A stretch of 40,879 nucleotides of DNA from an uncultured Clostridia bacterium (lineage in GTDB: Bacteria; Bacillota; Clostridia; Oscillospirales; Acutalibacteraceae), in NCBI GenBank assembly GCA_947630835.1, contig CANRIZ010000021.1, positions 1 to 40,879 on the forward strand. The letters run 5' to 3'. The position numbers were made by a program, and so were the translations under genes. Position 1 is the first letter of the stretch. Every line of letters starts with the position of its first letter. The notes under the pieces were generated by a model. The model saw only the letters and a program-made list of their open reading frames with translations, did no database searches and was not told the DNA's origin. Below are positions 1 through 7,898 of the stretch, piece by piece.

Positions 1-81
1 GGCTCGATACGCTATGAGATCCCTGCGGTCAATGATTTTACGGCCAGGGCGCTCTATCGTCTGGGCTTCAACGGACAATAA
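1..81 (+). CDS. C-terminal end of an unidentified protein (5' partial)
   Basis: An open frame runs from the first base of the window to a TAA at 79-81 and gives 26 residues ending in YRLGFNGQ. The gene starts outside the window and the visible piece is too short to identify. Base composition is GC-rich, as in the next two genes, which suggests all three belong to the same segment. I cannot exclude that this is a non-coding open frame. Confidence 0.4.
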   Translation, partial: GSIRYEIPAVNDFTARALYRLGFNGQ

Positions 82-141
82 ATACCTTGAAAACGCTATC
101 CGCGCGTTGGATACGCTGGGCTTTTTCGATAATCCTGGGAT

Positions 142-303
142 ATGAATATGCTGAAACGAAACGAAAAACTGATCAGAACCAAACTATGGCAATATATGCT
201 GCCCGCCGCGTTAAAGCCTGCGTTCAGCATGGGCCTGCCCACGCGGGACAACGGCATCCCCTTTGATCCCACGCGTTACACGGCGGAGGTGGAGCATGGT
301 TGA
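142..303 (+). CDS. small hypothetical protein, 53 residues
   Basis: ATG at 142 opens a 53-codon frame that stops at 301-303, overlapping the start of the phosphopantetheinyl transferase by 8 bases (the shared ATGGTTGA). Such an overlap usually means translational coupling. The protein starts MNMLKRNEKLIRTKLW and contains a short stretch YMLPAALKPAFSMGL that is only weakly hydrophobic. I do not recognise the family. No good ribosome binding site precedes the ATG, and a second in-frame ATG lies at 148. It could be a truncated remnant of a larger gene, since GC-rich codon use matches its neighbours. Confidence 0.35.
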   Translation: MNMLKRNEKLIRTKLWQYMLPAALKPAFSMGLPTRDNGIPFDPTRYTAEVEHG

Positions 304-955
304 GTATGCGTTTTTGGACGTTTCTTCCCTGCCCGATCCGCTGACGGACGCGTCCGTTCTCACGGACATTCCTCCATGGCGGCAGGCCTATATCCTGCGC
401 TACCGAAGCTTGGAAGACCGAAGGCGCAGCCTTGGCGTATGGCGGCTGATGGAGGATATGCTGTCCGCACACGGCTTTCGGGCGCAGGAGGTCGCTATAG
501 ACGCCCAGGGCAAGCCGTACTGCGACGGCATCTTTTTCAGCCTGTCCCATTCAGGCGATCTGGCGCTGTGCGCCGTGAGCGATGCGCCGATAGGCTGCGA
601 TATCGAGCGGGTCAAACACGCGCCGTTTCAGATCGCGCCGCGCGTTTTCTGCCCGGACGAACTCGCCTATCTGCGTGCGGCGCAGGACGACAGCGAAGCC
701 CGGCGGCGTTTTTTTACGCTCTGGACGCTCAAGGAAAGCTATATGAAAATGACCGGCGAGGGACTGGGCCTTTCGCCCAAACGGCTGGAGATCCGTATGC
801 CTGAGCTTACCCTGCTCCGGAACGACATTGTGCAGCCCTGCAGGCTTTTTCATACGACCCACGACGAATATGAGATCTCCCTGTGCCTGGAAGATCCATC
901 CGGCAAAAACAGCTTTCCGGAAAAGGCCTGCGAACGCACAGATCTTATTTGTTAA
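296..955 (+). CDS. 4'-phosphopantetheinyl transferase, Sfp/Gsp type
   Basis: This 219-residue protein should transfer the phosphopantetheine arm of coenzyme A to the serine of a carrier protein (ACP or PCP). It shows the family signatures: FSLSHSGDLALCAVS followed by GCDIERVK, the Mg-binding Asp-x-Glu, and later WTLKESYMKMTGEGL, whose W-x-x-KE-x-x-x-K is the hallmark of the superfamily. Length fits the Sfp group (about 220-240) rather than the short AcpS group. The ATG at 296 is preferred over upstream TTG 263 because GGAGGTG lies 5 bases before it. Sfp-type enzymes usually serve NRPS/PKS systems, but no such synthase is visible here; it may lie upstream of the window. The gene is clearly GC-richer than the genes after 3300. 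Confidence 0.9.
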   Translation: MVEYAFLDVSSLPDPLTDASVLTDIPPWRQAYILRYRSLEDRRRSLGVWRLMEDMLSAHGFRAQEVAIDAQGKPYCDGIFFSLSHSGDLALCAVSDAPIGCDIERVKHAPFQIAPRVFCPDELAYLRAAQDDSEARRRFFTLWTLKESYMKMTGEGLGLSPKRLEIRMPELTLLRNDIVQPCRLFHTTHDEYEISLCLEDPSGKNSFPEKACERTDLIC

Positions 956-995
956 CTTGCTCTGAGAAGTAAGGAAACTGCCTCTCTTGCGATAA

Positions 996-1112
996 AACGG
1001 TTTTTGGATTATTTACAGTATCGCTGAGAAAACTTCCCAACATGACATGATCTGCAGCGGGTGCAGAAAAATAATTGATTCAGACTTTCCCGAAACAGGA
1101 ACGGTTTATTGA
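996..1112 (+). pseudogene. possible remnant of a Fur-family regulator
   Basis: A 38-codon open frame without a usable start, closed by TGA at 1110-1112, reads SQHDMICSGCRKIIDSDFPE. That resembles the metal-site segment of Fur/PerR proteins, in which a histidine is followed by hydrophobic-C-x-x-C-x-K-hydrophobic-hydrophobic. Upstream and downstream of this stretch the similarity stops. If real, it is a decayed gene fragment lying between the phosphopantetheinyl transferase and the redox operon. The match is by eye and short, so it may be chance. Confidence 0.2.
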
Positions 1113-1146
1113 CAAAATATTAAAGATTATTTTTTGAAGCAATGTG

Positions 1147-1197
1147 TTGACACTGTGTCAGAATAGTGTTATACTGACTATGCTGACACAGTGTCAA
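1147..1197 (+). promoter_or_regulatory. promoter of the redox operon with two TetR-type operators
   Basis: TTGACA (1147-1152), a 17-bp spacer and TATACT (1170-1175) form a near-consensus promoter. Two 13-bp near-palindromes, TGACACTGTGTCA (1148-1160) and TGACACAGTGTCA (1184-1196), cover the -35 and the expected start point. With flanking bases the two copies are perfect 15-bp inverted repeats of each other (1147-1161 and 1183-1197). This is the look of a pair of dimer sites for a TetR-family repressor. The symmetry also creates a TTGACA / 18 bp / TATAAC promoter on the minus strand, but no gene is seen that way. Confidence 0.8.
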
Positions 1198-1223
1198 TAC
1201 ATGTTTGTAAAGAGGTGCAGGAA

Positions 1224-1757
1224 ATGAAAATTGTGATCATCAAGGGCAGCCCACACAAAAACGGCTCCTCGAATATGCTGGCGGAACAATTTGCAAAGGG
1301 CGCACAGGAGGCCGGGCATACTGTCATAGAAATGGATGCGGCGCACAGGAACATCCACCCCTGCCTTGGCTGTGAGCATTGCGGCATGGATGGGCCGTGC
1401 GCCCAAAAGGACGATATGGGCGAGATCAGGGACGCCCTGCTCTCTGCGGATATGGCGGTTTTCGTCACGCCGGTCTATTACTTCGGGATGTCAGCGCAGC
1501 TTAAAATGGTGATCGACCGTTTTTACAGCTTCACCTGTAAGCTCTCCGGCAAGCACATGAAAACGGCGCTGATCGCCGCCGCGTGGGATTCCAATGCAGA
1601 CGTCATGCCCTATCTTGTGGAGCATTACAAGAAGCTGTGCCGATACATGAATTTCACCGACTGCGGACAGATCTTAGGAACCGGATGCGGAACCCCGTCT
1701 ATGACGAAAAACAGTCGCCACATGATCGACGCATATCAGCTTGGAAAATCTTTATAG
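1224..1757 (+). CDS. NADPH-dependent FMN reductase / flavodoxin-fold oxidoreductase
   Basis: A 177-residue cytoplasmic flavoprotein of the NADPH-dependent FMN reductase / iron-sulfur-flavoprotein-like superfamily. The N-terminal IIKGSPHKNGSSNMLAEQF is the FMN-phosphate loop (G-S-P-x-x-x-G-S-S), and TPVYYFGMSAQLKMVIDR is the second conserved flavin segment of this family. Between them CLGCEHCGMDGPC gives a Cys cluster like that of iron-sulfur flavoproteins, although whether it holds a cluster cannot be told. Start ATG 1224 is chosen because AGAGGTG lies just upstream; an upstream in-frame GTG (1191) is inside the second operator. It is the first gene of a three-gene operon behind the TetR-type operators, so a response to a toxic or electrophilic small molecule is likely. 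Confidence 0.8.
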   Translation: MKIVIIKGSPHKNGSSNMLAEQFAKGAQEAGHTVIEMDAAHRNIHPCLGCEHCGMDGPCAQKDDMGEIRDALLSADMAVFVTPVYYFGMSAQLKMVIDRFYSFTCKLSGKHMKTALIAAAWDSNADVMPYLVEHYKKLCRYMNFTDCGQILGTGCGTPSMTKNSRHMIDAYQLGKSL

Positions 1758-1771
1758 AGGAGGAAAACAAC

Positions 1772-2527
1772 ATGGAAAAGATCACACAAACCGCAGGCAG
1801 AAATCAACTGGGCGACTTCGCGCCGGATTTTGCCCACTATAACGACGACGTTCTCTTTGGAGAAAATTGGAACAACTCCGACATTGATTTAAAGACGCGC
1901 TGTATGATTACCGTAGTTGCGTTGATGAGTTCGGGCGTTACCGACTCGTCGCTCACTTATCATCTGGAAAACGCCAAGGCTCACGGCGTAACGAGAGCGG
2001 AAATTGCGGCTGTAGTTACCCATGTCGGCTTTTACGTCGGTTGGCCCAAGGCTTGGGCGGTGTTCAGACTCGCAAAGGACGTTTGGAACGAAAAAGAGCC
2101 GGGGCTCAGCGAAAAGGACAAATATCAAAATACCATTCTTTTTCCCATCGGCGCACCCAACGACGGTTTTAAGCAGTATTTTATCGGGCAGAGCTACCTC
2201 GCGCCGGTGTCCAAGGAGCAGGTGGGCATTTTCAACGTGACGTTTGAACCGGGCTGCCGCAATAATTGGCACGTTCACCATGCCGACAAGGGCGGCGGGC
2301 AAATCCTTGTCTGCATCGGCGGACGGGGATATTATCAGGAATGGGGTAAAGAGGCCGTGGAGATGAAGCCCGGCGACTGCATTAATATTCCTGTCGGGGT
2401 AAAGCACTGGCACGGAGCGGCTCCCGACAGCTGGTTCAGCCACCTTGCGATTGAAGTACCCGGCGAGAACGGTTCTAACGAATGGCTTGAACCCGTAGAC
2501 GACGGGCAATACGGAGGGTTGAGGTAA
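1772..2527 (+). CDS. carboxymuconolactone decarboxylase family protein with C-terminal cupin
   Basis: A 251-residue two-domain protein. Residues about 1-115 fit the carboxymuconolactone decarboxylase/AhpD fold (LKTRCMITVVALMSSG, then the amphipathic helix EIAAVVTHVGFYVGWPKAW), but the CxxC peroxidase pair of AhpD is absent. Residues about 130-235 form a cupin: NNWHVHHADKGGGQ carries the metal-binding histidines of motif 1 and GDCINIPVGVKHWHG is motif 2. This fusion is common beside flavodoxins and reductases in gut anaerobes; its substrate is not known to me. Start ATG 1772 follows GAGGAGG with good spacing, 14 bases after the previous stop. It is the middle gene of the operon. Confidence 0.82.
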   Translation: MEKITQTAGRNQLGDFAPDFAHYNDDVLFGENWNNSDIDLKTRCMITVVALMSSGVTDSSLTYHLENAKAHGVTRAEIAAVVTHVGFYVGWPKAWAVFRLAKDVWNEKEPGLSEKDKYQNTILFPIGAPNDGFKQYFIGQSYLAPVSKEQVGIFNVTFEPGCRNNWHVHHADKGGGQILVCIGGRGYYQEWGKEAVEMKPGDCINIPVGVKHWHGAAPDSWFSHLAIEVPGENGSNEWLEPVDDGQYGGLR

Positions 2528-2528
2528 A

Positions 2529-3185
2529 ATGAAAAAGCTTGCCGACGTTTTACTTGCGATTGTTATGGTATTAACCCTTTCCGCCTGTTCTTTAGGCGAG
2601 CAATCGGCGGAAAGCGGGGATAATACTAAATCTCAGCAAAACAACACGGAAAAATCCGATATGTCGGTCTTAAATTCGGGCGATACTGCTTCCGAGCCGA
2701 AGAACGGCAAAATCCTTGTGGCATATTTTTCCGTTACGAACAACACCGAGGGAGTGGCGCAGAAATTAGCCGACGGACTCGGCGCCGATATTTACGAAAT
2801 TACGCCTTCAAAGCCCTATACCGACGAGGATTTGGATTACGGTAATTCAAACAGCCGTTCTTCTGTGGAAATGAACGACCCGTCCGCCCGTCCCGCCGTT
2901 TCAGGTTCGGTGGAGAATATGGAGCGGTACGACGTCGTATTAATCGGCTACCCGATTTGGTGGGGAGAAGCGCCGCGGATTATGAGTACATTTATCGAAA
3001 GCTACGATTTTTCCGGCAAAACCCTTGCGGCGTTCTGCACCTCCGCAAGCAGCGGCTTCGGAAACAGCGATTCTGCTTTGCGTTCCGCCGCAAAGGACGC
3101 AAAATGGCTTGAAGGCCGCCGTTTCTCCGCCGGAGCGTCGTCGGACGAGGTTCTTGCGTGGGCGGAGGGACTTGGAATAAGCTGA
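2529..3185 (+). CDS. flavodoxin-domain lipoprotein
   Basis: A 218-residue exported flavodoxin. A lysine-rich N-terminus and hydrophobic core end in the lipobox LSAC, so Cys20 should be lipidated and anchor the protein to the outside of the membrane. A low-complexity linker (Ser/Asn/Gln/Glu rich, about 21-58) follows. The flavodoxin domain starts at GKILVAYFSVTNNTEGVAQ (phosphate-binding loop) and includes VLIGYPIWWGEAPRIMSTFIE, the typical segment of flavodoxin_4 proteins. It lies one base after the preceding stop, with GGAGGG before it, so it is cotranscribed with the reductase and CMD/cupin protein. An extracytoplasmic flavodoxin suggests electron transfer at the membrane surface. Confidence 0.85.
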   Translation: MKKLADVLLAIVMVLTLSACSLGEQSAESGDNTKSQQNNTEKSDMSVLNSGDTASEPKNGKILVAYFSVTNNTEGVAQKLADGLGADIYEITPSKPYTDEDLDYGNSNSRSSVEMNDPSARPAVSGSVENMERYDVVLIGYPIWWGEAPRIMSTFIESYDFSGKTLAAFCTSASSGFGNSDSALRSAAKDAKWLEGRRFSAGASSDEVLAWAEGLGIS

Positions 3186-3201
3186 AACCTAATTTATGTT
3201 A

Positions 3202-3240
3202 AACGTTCTGCATCGAAAAACTCGGCGCAGAGCGTTTTTT
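3202..3240 (+). terminator. Rho-independent terminator of the redox operon
   Basis: A 10-bp stem (AACGTTCTGC with GCAGAGCGTT, one G-T wobble) and a loop of about 15 bases lead into a run of T. It begins 17 bases after the flavodoxin stop codon. Confidence 0.8.
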
Positions 3241-3336
3241 GCCCCACAAAAAGGGGGAGCGACGACCTGTGCGGAATTTTCTTAGAAAAGCGCAAAAAAA
3301 TTCGTTAATTTTTTCACAAAATTTTTAAAATAACTA

Positions 3337-3365
3337 TTTACTTATTAAAAATTGTATGATATAAT
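3337..3365 (+). promoter_or_regulatory. promoter of the first giant dockerin protein gene
   Basis: TTTACT (3337-3342), a 17-bp spacer and a perfect TATAAT (3360-3365) lie in an AT-rich stretch. The expected start point is near 3372, which leaves an untranslated leader of about 120 bases. Confidence 0.7.
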
Positions 3366-3372
3366 AACACCA

Positions 3373-3460
3373 TCAGTTGTGTATGTTTTATGCTGTATAT
3401 TGCTTAAATTTATTTTAAGGATTTATACGGCCTTAGTTTTTTATTTAAAATTACAACTGA
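3373..3460 (+). promoter_or_regulatory. possible folded 5' leader of the dockerin protein mRNA
   Basis: Perfect 8-bp arms TCAGTTGT (3373-3380) and ACAACTGA (3453-3460) would close the leader right from the predicted transcript start. Inside lie two smaller pairs, CTTAAA/TTTAAG around 3403-3419 and TAAGG/CCTTA around 3417-3436, which compete for the same bases. I do not recognise a known riboswitch class. The stretch is AT-rich, so the smaller pairs could be chance. Confidence 0.3.
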
Positions 3461-3492
3461 AATAGTAAAATTTTTTGAAAGGAAAGTAAAAT

Positions 3493-6400
3493 ATGAAAAA
3501 AGTTAATTACGGTGTTAAGAAGGCTTTGGCGGTCTTTCTTACATTGACATTAATTCTTTCAAGCTTTGCAGGTGCTTTATCTGTAAATGCGGCGGCTCCG
3601 TCTTTGAGATATATAAACTATTACTCATATTTGCCACCGTATTTTGATTTGCTTGATACCGAGGATATGAAATCGGGCGTTATGGTTTGCACAAGCACTC
3701 AGCAATGGCTTGAGGTTGACGAAAACGGCGGCAGCGCGGATTTCGATTTTGAAGTAAGATATAGTGACGGTACGGTTGTTCCAATCGTTAAAACAACGGT
3801 TTGCGGCGTTACGGACAGCGCGATTGCCTTAAAGCTTGACGAGGAAAACATCAAAGCCGGCGAATATACCGTTAAGGCGACTTCAAAAAAAGATCTCGAG
3901 CAAGCTCCGATTGAACTTAAAATTACATTATATAATGTAGTTTTCCATCCGGGCGACGGTAAATTCGCAAGCGGAGAGGATACTTTTACCGCAGTTGTTG
4001 CCGCGGGCGCGGGATTTTCCTATATCAATATCCCCGAATTGACGCTTGACGACGCTTCCGGCAGGGAGTTTATTGGCTGGTCGGCGCTTCCCGGGCAGAC
4101 GGATTATTCAAATCTTTTATACACTGTTCCCGCAGATGTCGGCGATCTTTACGCCGTATTCGGCAGCAAAAAGACTTGGAGAAGCGAAGTACAGGACGAA
4201 AGCGGAGTAAAAATTTCATCTGTTGACTTCGGCAACTTAGGACACGGCGAAGAGCCGGTTTCAAAAGAGATTTACCTTAAAAACACGGGCACGGAAGAGA
4301 TATACGACGTAACTTTAAGAAACAAACCCAATTATTTTGACGTAAGTCTTTCTCTTCCCAATTCAAACAATAAAATGCAGGCGGGCCAGAATGCGGTAAT
4401 TACAATTACGCCGAAGGCGGGACTCGGAATAGGTACTTATAAGGAAACGCTTGGCGTAGGCCCGAGAACGGGAATTTGGTTTATTGATTTAATTGTTTCC
4501 GTAGGTCAAAAAGAGGTTACAATATTACCCGATACCGTTACCAAAACCTACGGCGAAACCTTGGACGCTTCGGATTTCACAAACGATAACGTCAAGGTTC
4601 TTACCAAAAACGGTGCTCCCGCCAATGTCGATTTTGAATCGCTCGGCGTTACTCTTGCAAGCGACGGATTTTCAGCCGGAGCGGAAGCAGGGGAATATGC
4701 TTATACAATAGAAACGGCGGGCAACGGAGATTATCGCATTTCTTTGAACGATAATGCGGGCAAGGTTGTTGTTGAAAAGGCCGTACCCGAGGGAACAGCC
4801 AACGCAACCGGTCTTTATGAAGGCGATATGCTTTCGGACGAACAGCTTTCGGGAACCTTTGCAAATCCCTATCATCCCGAATGGCCCGTAACAGGCTCTC
4901 TCAAATGGGAAAAGACTGAGGAGGTTACCGAAACCGCCAAATATAAATGGGTATTTACTCCCGATGAGGATTATTCCAAAAACTATACAAACGCAACGGG
5001 CGAGGCGGAGGTTATAGTATCCGACAGAACTCCCACCAAGATTATACCCGTTGACGGCGATTCCTCAACTACCACATTCTTTGCCGAATACGACGGCAAC
5101 GAGCACGGCTTGAGCTTCACTACAGACAGACCTTCAAGCGTCGGCGGCGAGGTAAAGGTTCAGTACGCTCCCAAGGGAACGGAAAACTGGACCGACGTTT
5201 CTCCCAAAAAGGCGGGCGTTTACAGCGTGCTTGCAACGGTTGACGAGAGCGGAAGCTACGCAGAAGGCTCGTTTGACGCCGAGCTCACAATCGAAAAAAG
5301 AGAAATTGCAGTTGATTACACAGCAGAGAACAAAGAATATGACGGCGACAGAACCGCCAATGTATCTTTAACAATCACAAATAAAGCGAACGGCGACGAC
5401 GTTTCGGTATCGGCTTTGAGCAGATTTGAAGACGCAAACGCCGCAAACGGAAAAGCGGTTACAATCAGATTGGTAACCCTCAGCGGAAAGGACGCCGATA
5501 ACTACAAGCTTCCCACAACCGTTTATCACACAACGGCGGATATTACTCCAAAGGAAGTAAGCATTAAGATTAAGGACGGCAAAACCGTTAGAAAGTATTA
5601 CGGCGAGCTTGGCGTAATTTCGGCGGACCTATTTGAAGCCGTAGGCGTTGTAAAGGGCGAGAGCATTGCAAACCTTAACGTTCAGTTTGCAAGCGAAGGT
5701 ACCGTCGCTCAGACGGACGTCGGCGAGTATGACATTACCGCCGATATCGAAAGCAGAAACTACACGCTTAAAAATTCTGACGCGGGTAAGCTTATTGTCG
5801 ACAAGGCGACTCCTGTTTTGCGCGAGGATATTCACGTCGGAGAGGGTTACAAAACAGGCAGACTCGGCGACGTAGCTTTAACGGGCGAATTTGTAAATCC
5901 GTATAATTCAAGCATGGCTGTTAAAGGTAAGCTTGAATGGATAGATCCCGATACGGTACTTCCGTCAAACGCAAATACCGTAGAAGCTAAATGGAAATTT
6001 ACTTTAGATCCCGAATTTGAAAAAAATTACAACGAGCCTGAAATAACGAATAATAATGTTACCGTTAATTTGACGGACAAAAAAGTATTTAATATTAAGG
6101 TGTCCGACGTAACTTTACCCTATAACGGACAGGGTCAGGAATATAACGGTTACACAATCCCCGACGGCTTTAACATAAATGTTGTTTGCCGTTATCAACA
6201 GGTGGACAGCATAAGGGCAAACGGCGTTGATCCCAACGCATGGTCGGCTGAAAAACCCGTTGACGCAGGCATTTACGCAGTTGAAATAAAAGCGGCGGCA
6301 GGCGAATATTCCGACGAATATGCGGACTTTGAAATGATAGCTCATATGACGATTTCTCAGGCTGCTCCCGAAATCGAAGCAAACAATACGGTTATCGTCC

Positions 6401-7866
6401 GTGAGGGAACCCGTGTTGAGGAGATTCCGATTGCCGAAGGGTTTAAAAAGCCTAAGGATATTAACGGCGAGGAGCTTACGGGACGTTATATTTGGGAAGT
6501 CGCTTCAAGCGAACCCGTTACCAAGGACGGTTCGGTTTTTGAATATACATTTATTCCCGACAACGCTAACTATTCAAACGTTCAGGGAAGCGTAACAGTA
6601 AATCTTGCTGAAGACCACAGAGTTATTATGGCAACCGTTTACAACCTTCCGGAGGAATTAGGCTATCATGATTACGCTGTTGTCAATATAATCGGCAGTG
6701 AATTAAGAGTTGGCGACGAACTGGTATTCTACAATGATAAAGATTGCAGTAATGCCGAAAGCGAACCTTATATTGTATCTGTCGACGATATGGAAACCGG
6801 TAAAGTGACGATTGACTTGGACGCCGACGCTCTTGAGGATAACGACCTTATTCTCTATGCAAGGGTTGCAAACAGTCAAAAGCACGAAGCTACCAAACTT
6901 TCCTATAAACCCGAGCTCGGTATAACTGTTGACGACAGTTTTACTGTTGAGGGCGTAGATAAAGTCTTAAACGGAGAGTATACAGACGAATCTTACGCCG
7001 AGCTTTTGGAAAGCTGCTCTTTCATTCTTGAAGGCGCCGACTATGTTCAAAAGTCAAGCGAAAACGCAAAAGAATTAAGCGTAACGCTCAAGGGCATAGA
7101 GAAGGGCAGTACAATTCTTACAATCACCGCTTCGTTTAAGCATCCCGACCCGGAGAACCACGACGGTAAATTAATCGTTATCACTAAGCTTGTAAACGTA
7201 ACAAGCCTGGCGCATACGCATAAGGGTGTTCTCGTTAAGGGTAAGGACGCAGCCTGCACCGAAGACGGCAGTAAGGATTATTACGAATGTAAGTGCGGCG
7301 AATGGTTTGCCGATGAGGCCTGCAGAGAGGCAATCGCAGACCATGACAGTATTGTAATTCCCGCAAAAGGACACACTCTTACAAAGACCGAGGCTAAGGC
7401 GGCAACCTGCACCGAGGGCGGAAATATTGAATATTTTGTATGCAGCGAGTGTTCAAAGGTATTTAAGGATTCGGAGGCTAAAAGCGAAACAGCCTTGGAA
7501 GATACGGTCCTTAAAGCAAAAGGTCACAGCCTCGAAAAGGTAGAGGCGAAGGCGGCCACCGAAACTCAAGAGGGAAATACCGAGTATTGGAAATGCAGCG
7601 AATGCGGAAAGCTTTACAAGGACGCCGAAGGCAAAACAGAAATTACTTTAGCGGATACGGTAATTCCGAAGGTAGAAACTGTTTTGAAAGGCGATGTAAA
7701 CGGCGACGGAAGGATTACTCTTGTTGACGCCAAATGGATTTTACAGCATGTGGCGGATATGAGAGAGTTTGACGAAAAGCAGTTTAAGGCGGCGGAAATG
7801 AACGGCGATTCCAAAATTACCGTAACAGACGCCAAAGCGGTTCTTAAAATAATAGCAGGTATTTAA
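3493..7866 (+). CDS. giant secreted multi-domain protein with MBG/YDG modules and C-terminal dockerin
   Basis: A 1457-residue exported protein of unknown function. Residues 1-33 are a Sec signal peptide ending VNAAAPS. Then come an unidentified region, an InlB-like B-repeat around 150-223 (FHPGDGKF to LYAVF), an Ig-like region around 240-335, and alternating MBG/YDG-type modules (KTYGETLDASDF near 350, EYDGDRTANVSL near 615) with a three-times repeated KAxP-G-F-P-W module. Residues about 1238-1395 hold three Cys/His-rich repeats ending in GH. A type I dockerin fills about 1398-1457, with calcium loops DVNGDGRITLVD and EMNGDSKITVTD. The second loop has Glu where Asp is usual at position 1. The start follows GAAAGGAAAG. 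The protein should sit on a cohesin scaffold or the cell surface; no catalytic domain is visible. Confidence 0.85.
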   Translation: MKKVNYGVKKALAVFLTLTLILSSFAGALSVNAAAPSLRYINYYSYLPPYFDLLDTEDMKSGVMVCTSTQQWLEVDENGGSADFDFEVRYSDGTVVPIVKTTVCGVTDSAIALKLDEENIKAGEYTVKATSKKDLEQAPIELKITLYNVVFHPGDGKFASGEDTFTAVVAAGAGFSYINIPELTLDDASGREFIGWSALPGQTDYSNLLYTVPADVGDLYAVFGSKKTWRSEVQDESGVKISSVDFGNLGHGEEPVSKEIYLKNTGTEEIYDVTLRNKPNYFDVSLSLPNSNNKMQAGQNAVITITPKAGLGIGTYKETLGVGPRTGIWFIDLIVSVGQKEVTILPDTVTKTYGETLDASDFTNDNVKVLTKNGAPANVDFESLGVTLASDGFSAGAEAGEYAYTIETAGNGDYRISLNDNAGKVVVEKAVPEGTANATGLYEGDMLSDEQLSGTFANPYHPEWPVTGSLKWEKTEEVTETAKYKWVFTPDEDYSKNYTNATGEAEVIVSDRTPTKIIPVDGDSSTTTFFAEYDGNEHGLSFTTDRPSSVGGEVKVQYAPKGTENWTDVSPKKAGVYSVLATVDESGSYAEGSFDAELTIEKREIAVDYTAENKEYDGDRTANVSLTITNKANGDDVSVSALSRFEDANAANGKAVTIRLVTLSGKDADNYKLPTTVYHTTADITPKEVSIKIKDGKTVRKYYGELGVISADLFEAVGVVKGESIANLNVQFASEGTVAQTDVGEYDITADIESRNYTLKNSDAGKLIVDKATPVLREDIHVGEGYKTGRLGDVALTGEFVNPYNSSMAVKGKLEWIDPDTVLPSNANTVEAKWKFTLDPEFEKNYNEPEITNNNVTVNLTDKKVFNIKVSDVTLPYNGQGQEYNGYTIPDGFNINVVCRYQQVDSIRANGVDPNAWSAEKPVDAGIYAVEIKAAAGEYSDEYADFEMIAHMTISQAAPEIEANNTVIVREGTRVEEIPIAEGFKKPKDINGEELTGRYIWEVASSEPVTKDGSVFEYTFIPDNANYSNVQGSVTVNLAEDHRVIMATVYNLPEELGYHDYAVVNIIGSELRVGDELVFYNDKDCSNAESEPYIVSVDDMETGKVTIDLDADALEDNDLILYARVANSQKHEATKLSYKPELGITVDDSFTVEGVDKVLNGEYTDESYAELLESCSFILEGADYVQKSSENAKELSVTLKGIEKGSTILTITASFKHPDPENHDGKLIVITKLVNVTSLAHTHKGVLVKGKDAACTEDGSKDYYECKCGEWFADEACREAIADHDSIVIPAKGHTLTKTEAKAATCTEGGNIEYFVCSECSKVFKDSEAKSETALEDTVLKAKGHSLEKVEAKAATETQEGNTEYWKCSECGKLYKDAEGKTEITLADTVIPKVETVLKGDVNGDGRITLVDAKWILQHVADMREFDEKQFKAAEMNGDSKITVTDAKAVLKIIAGI

Positions 7867-7898
7867 AGAACGCTAAACAATTAAGTGAAAATTTCAAC

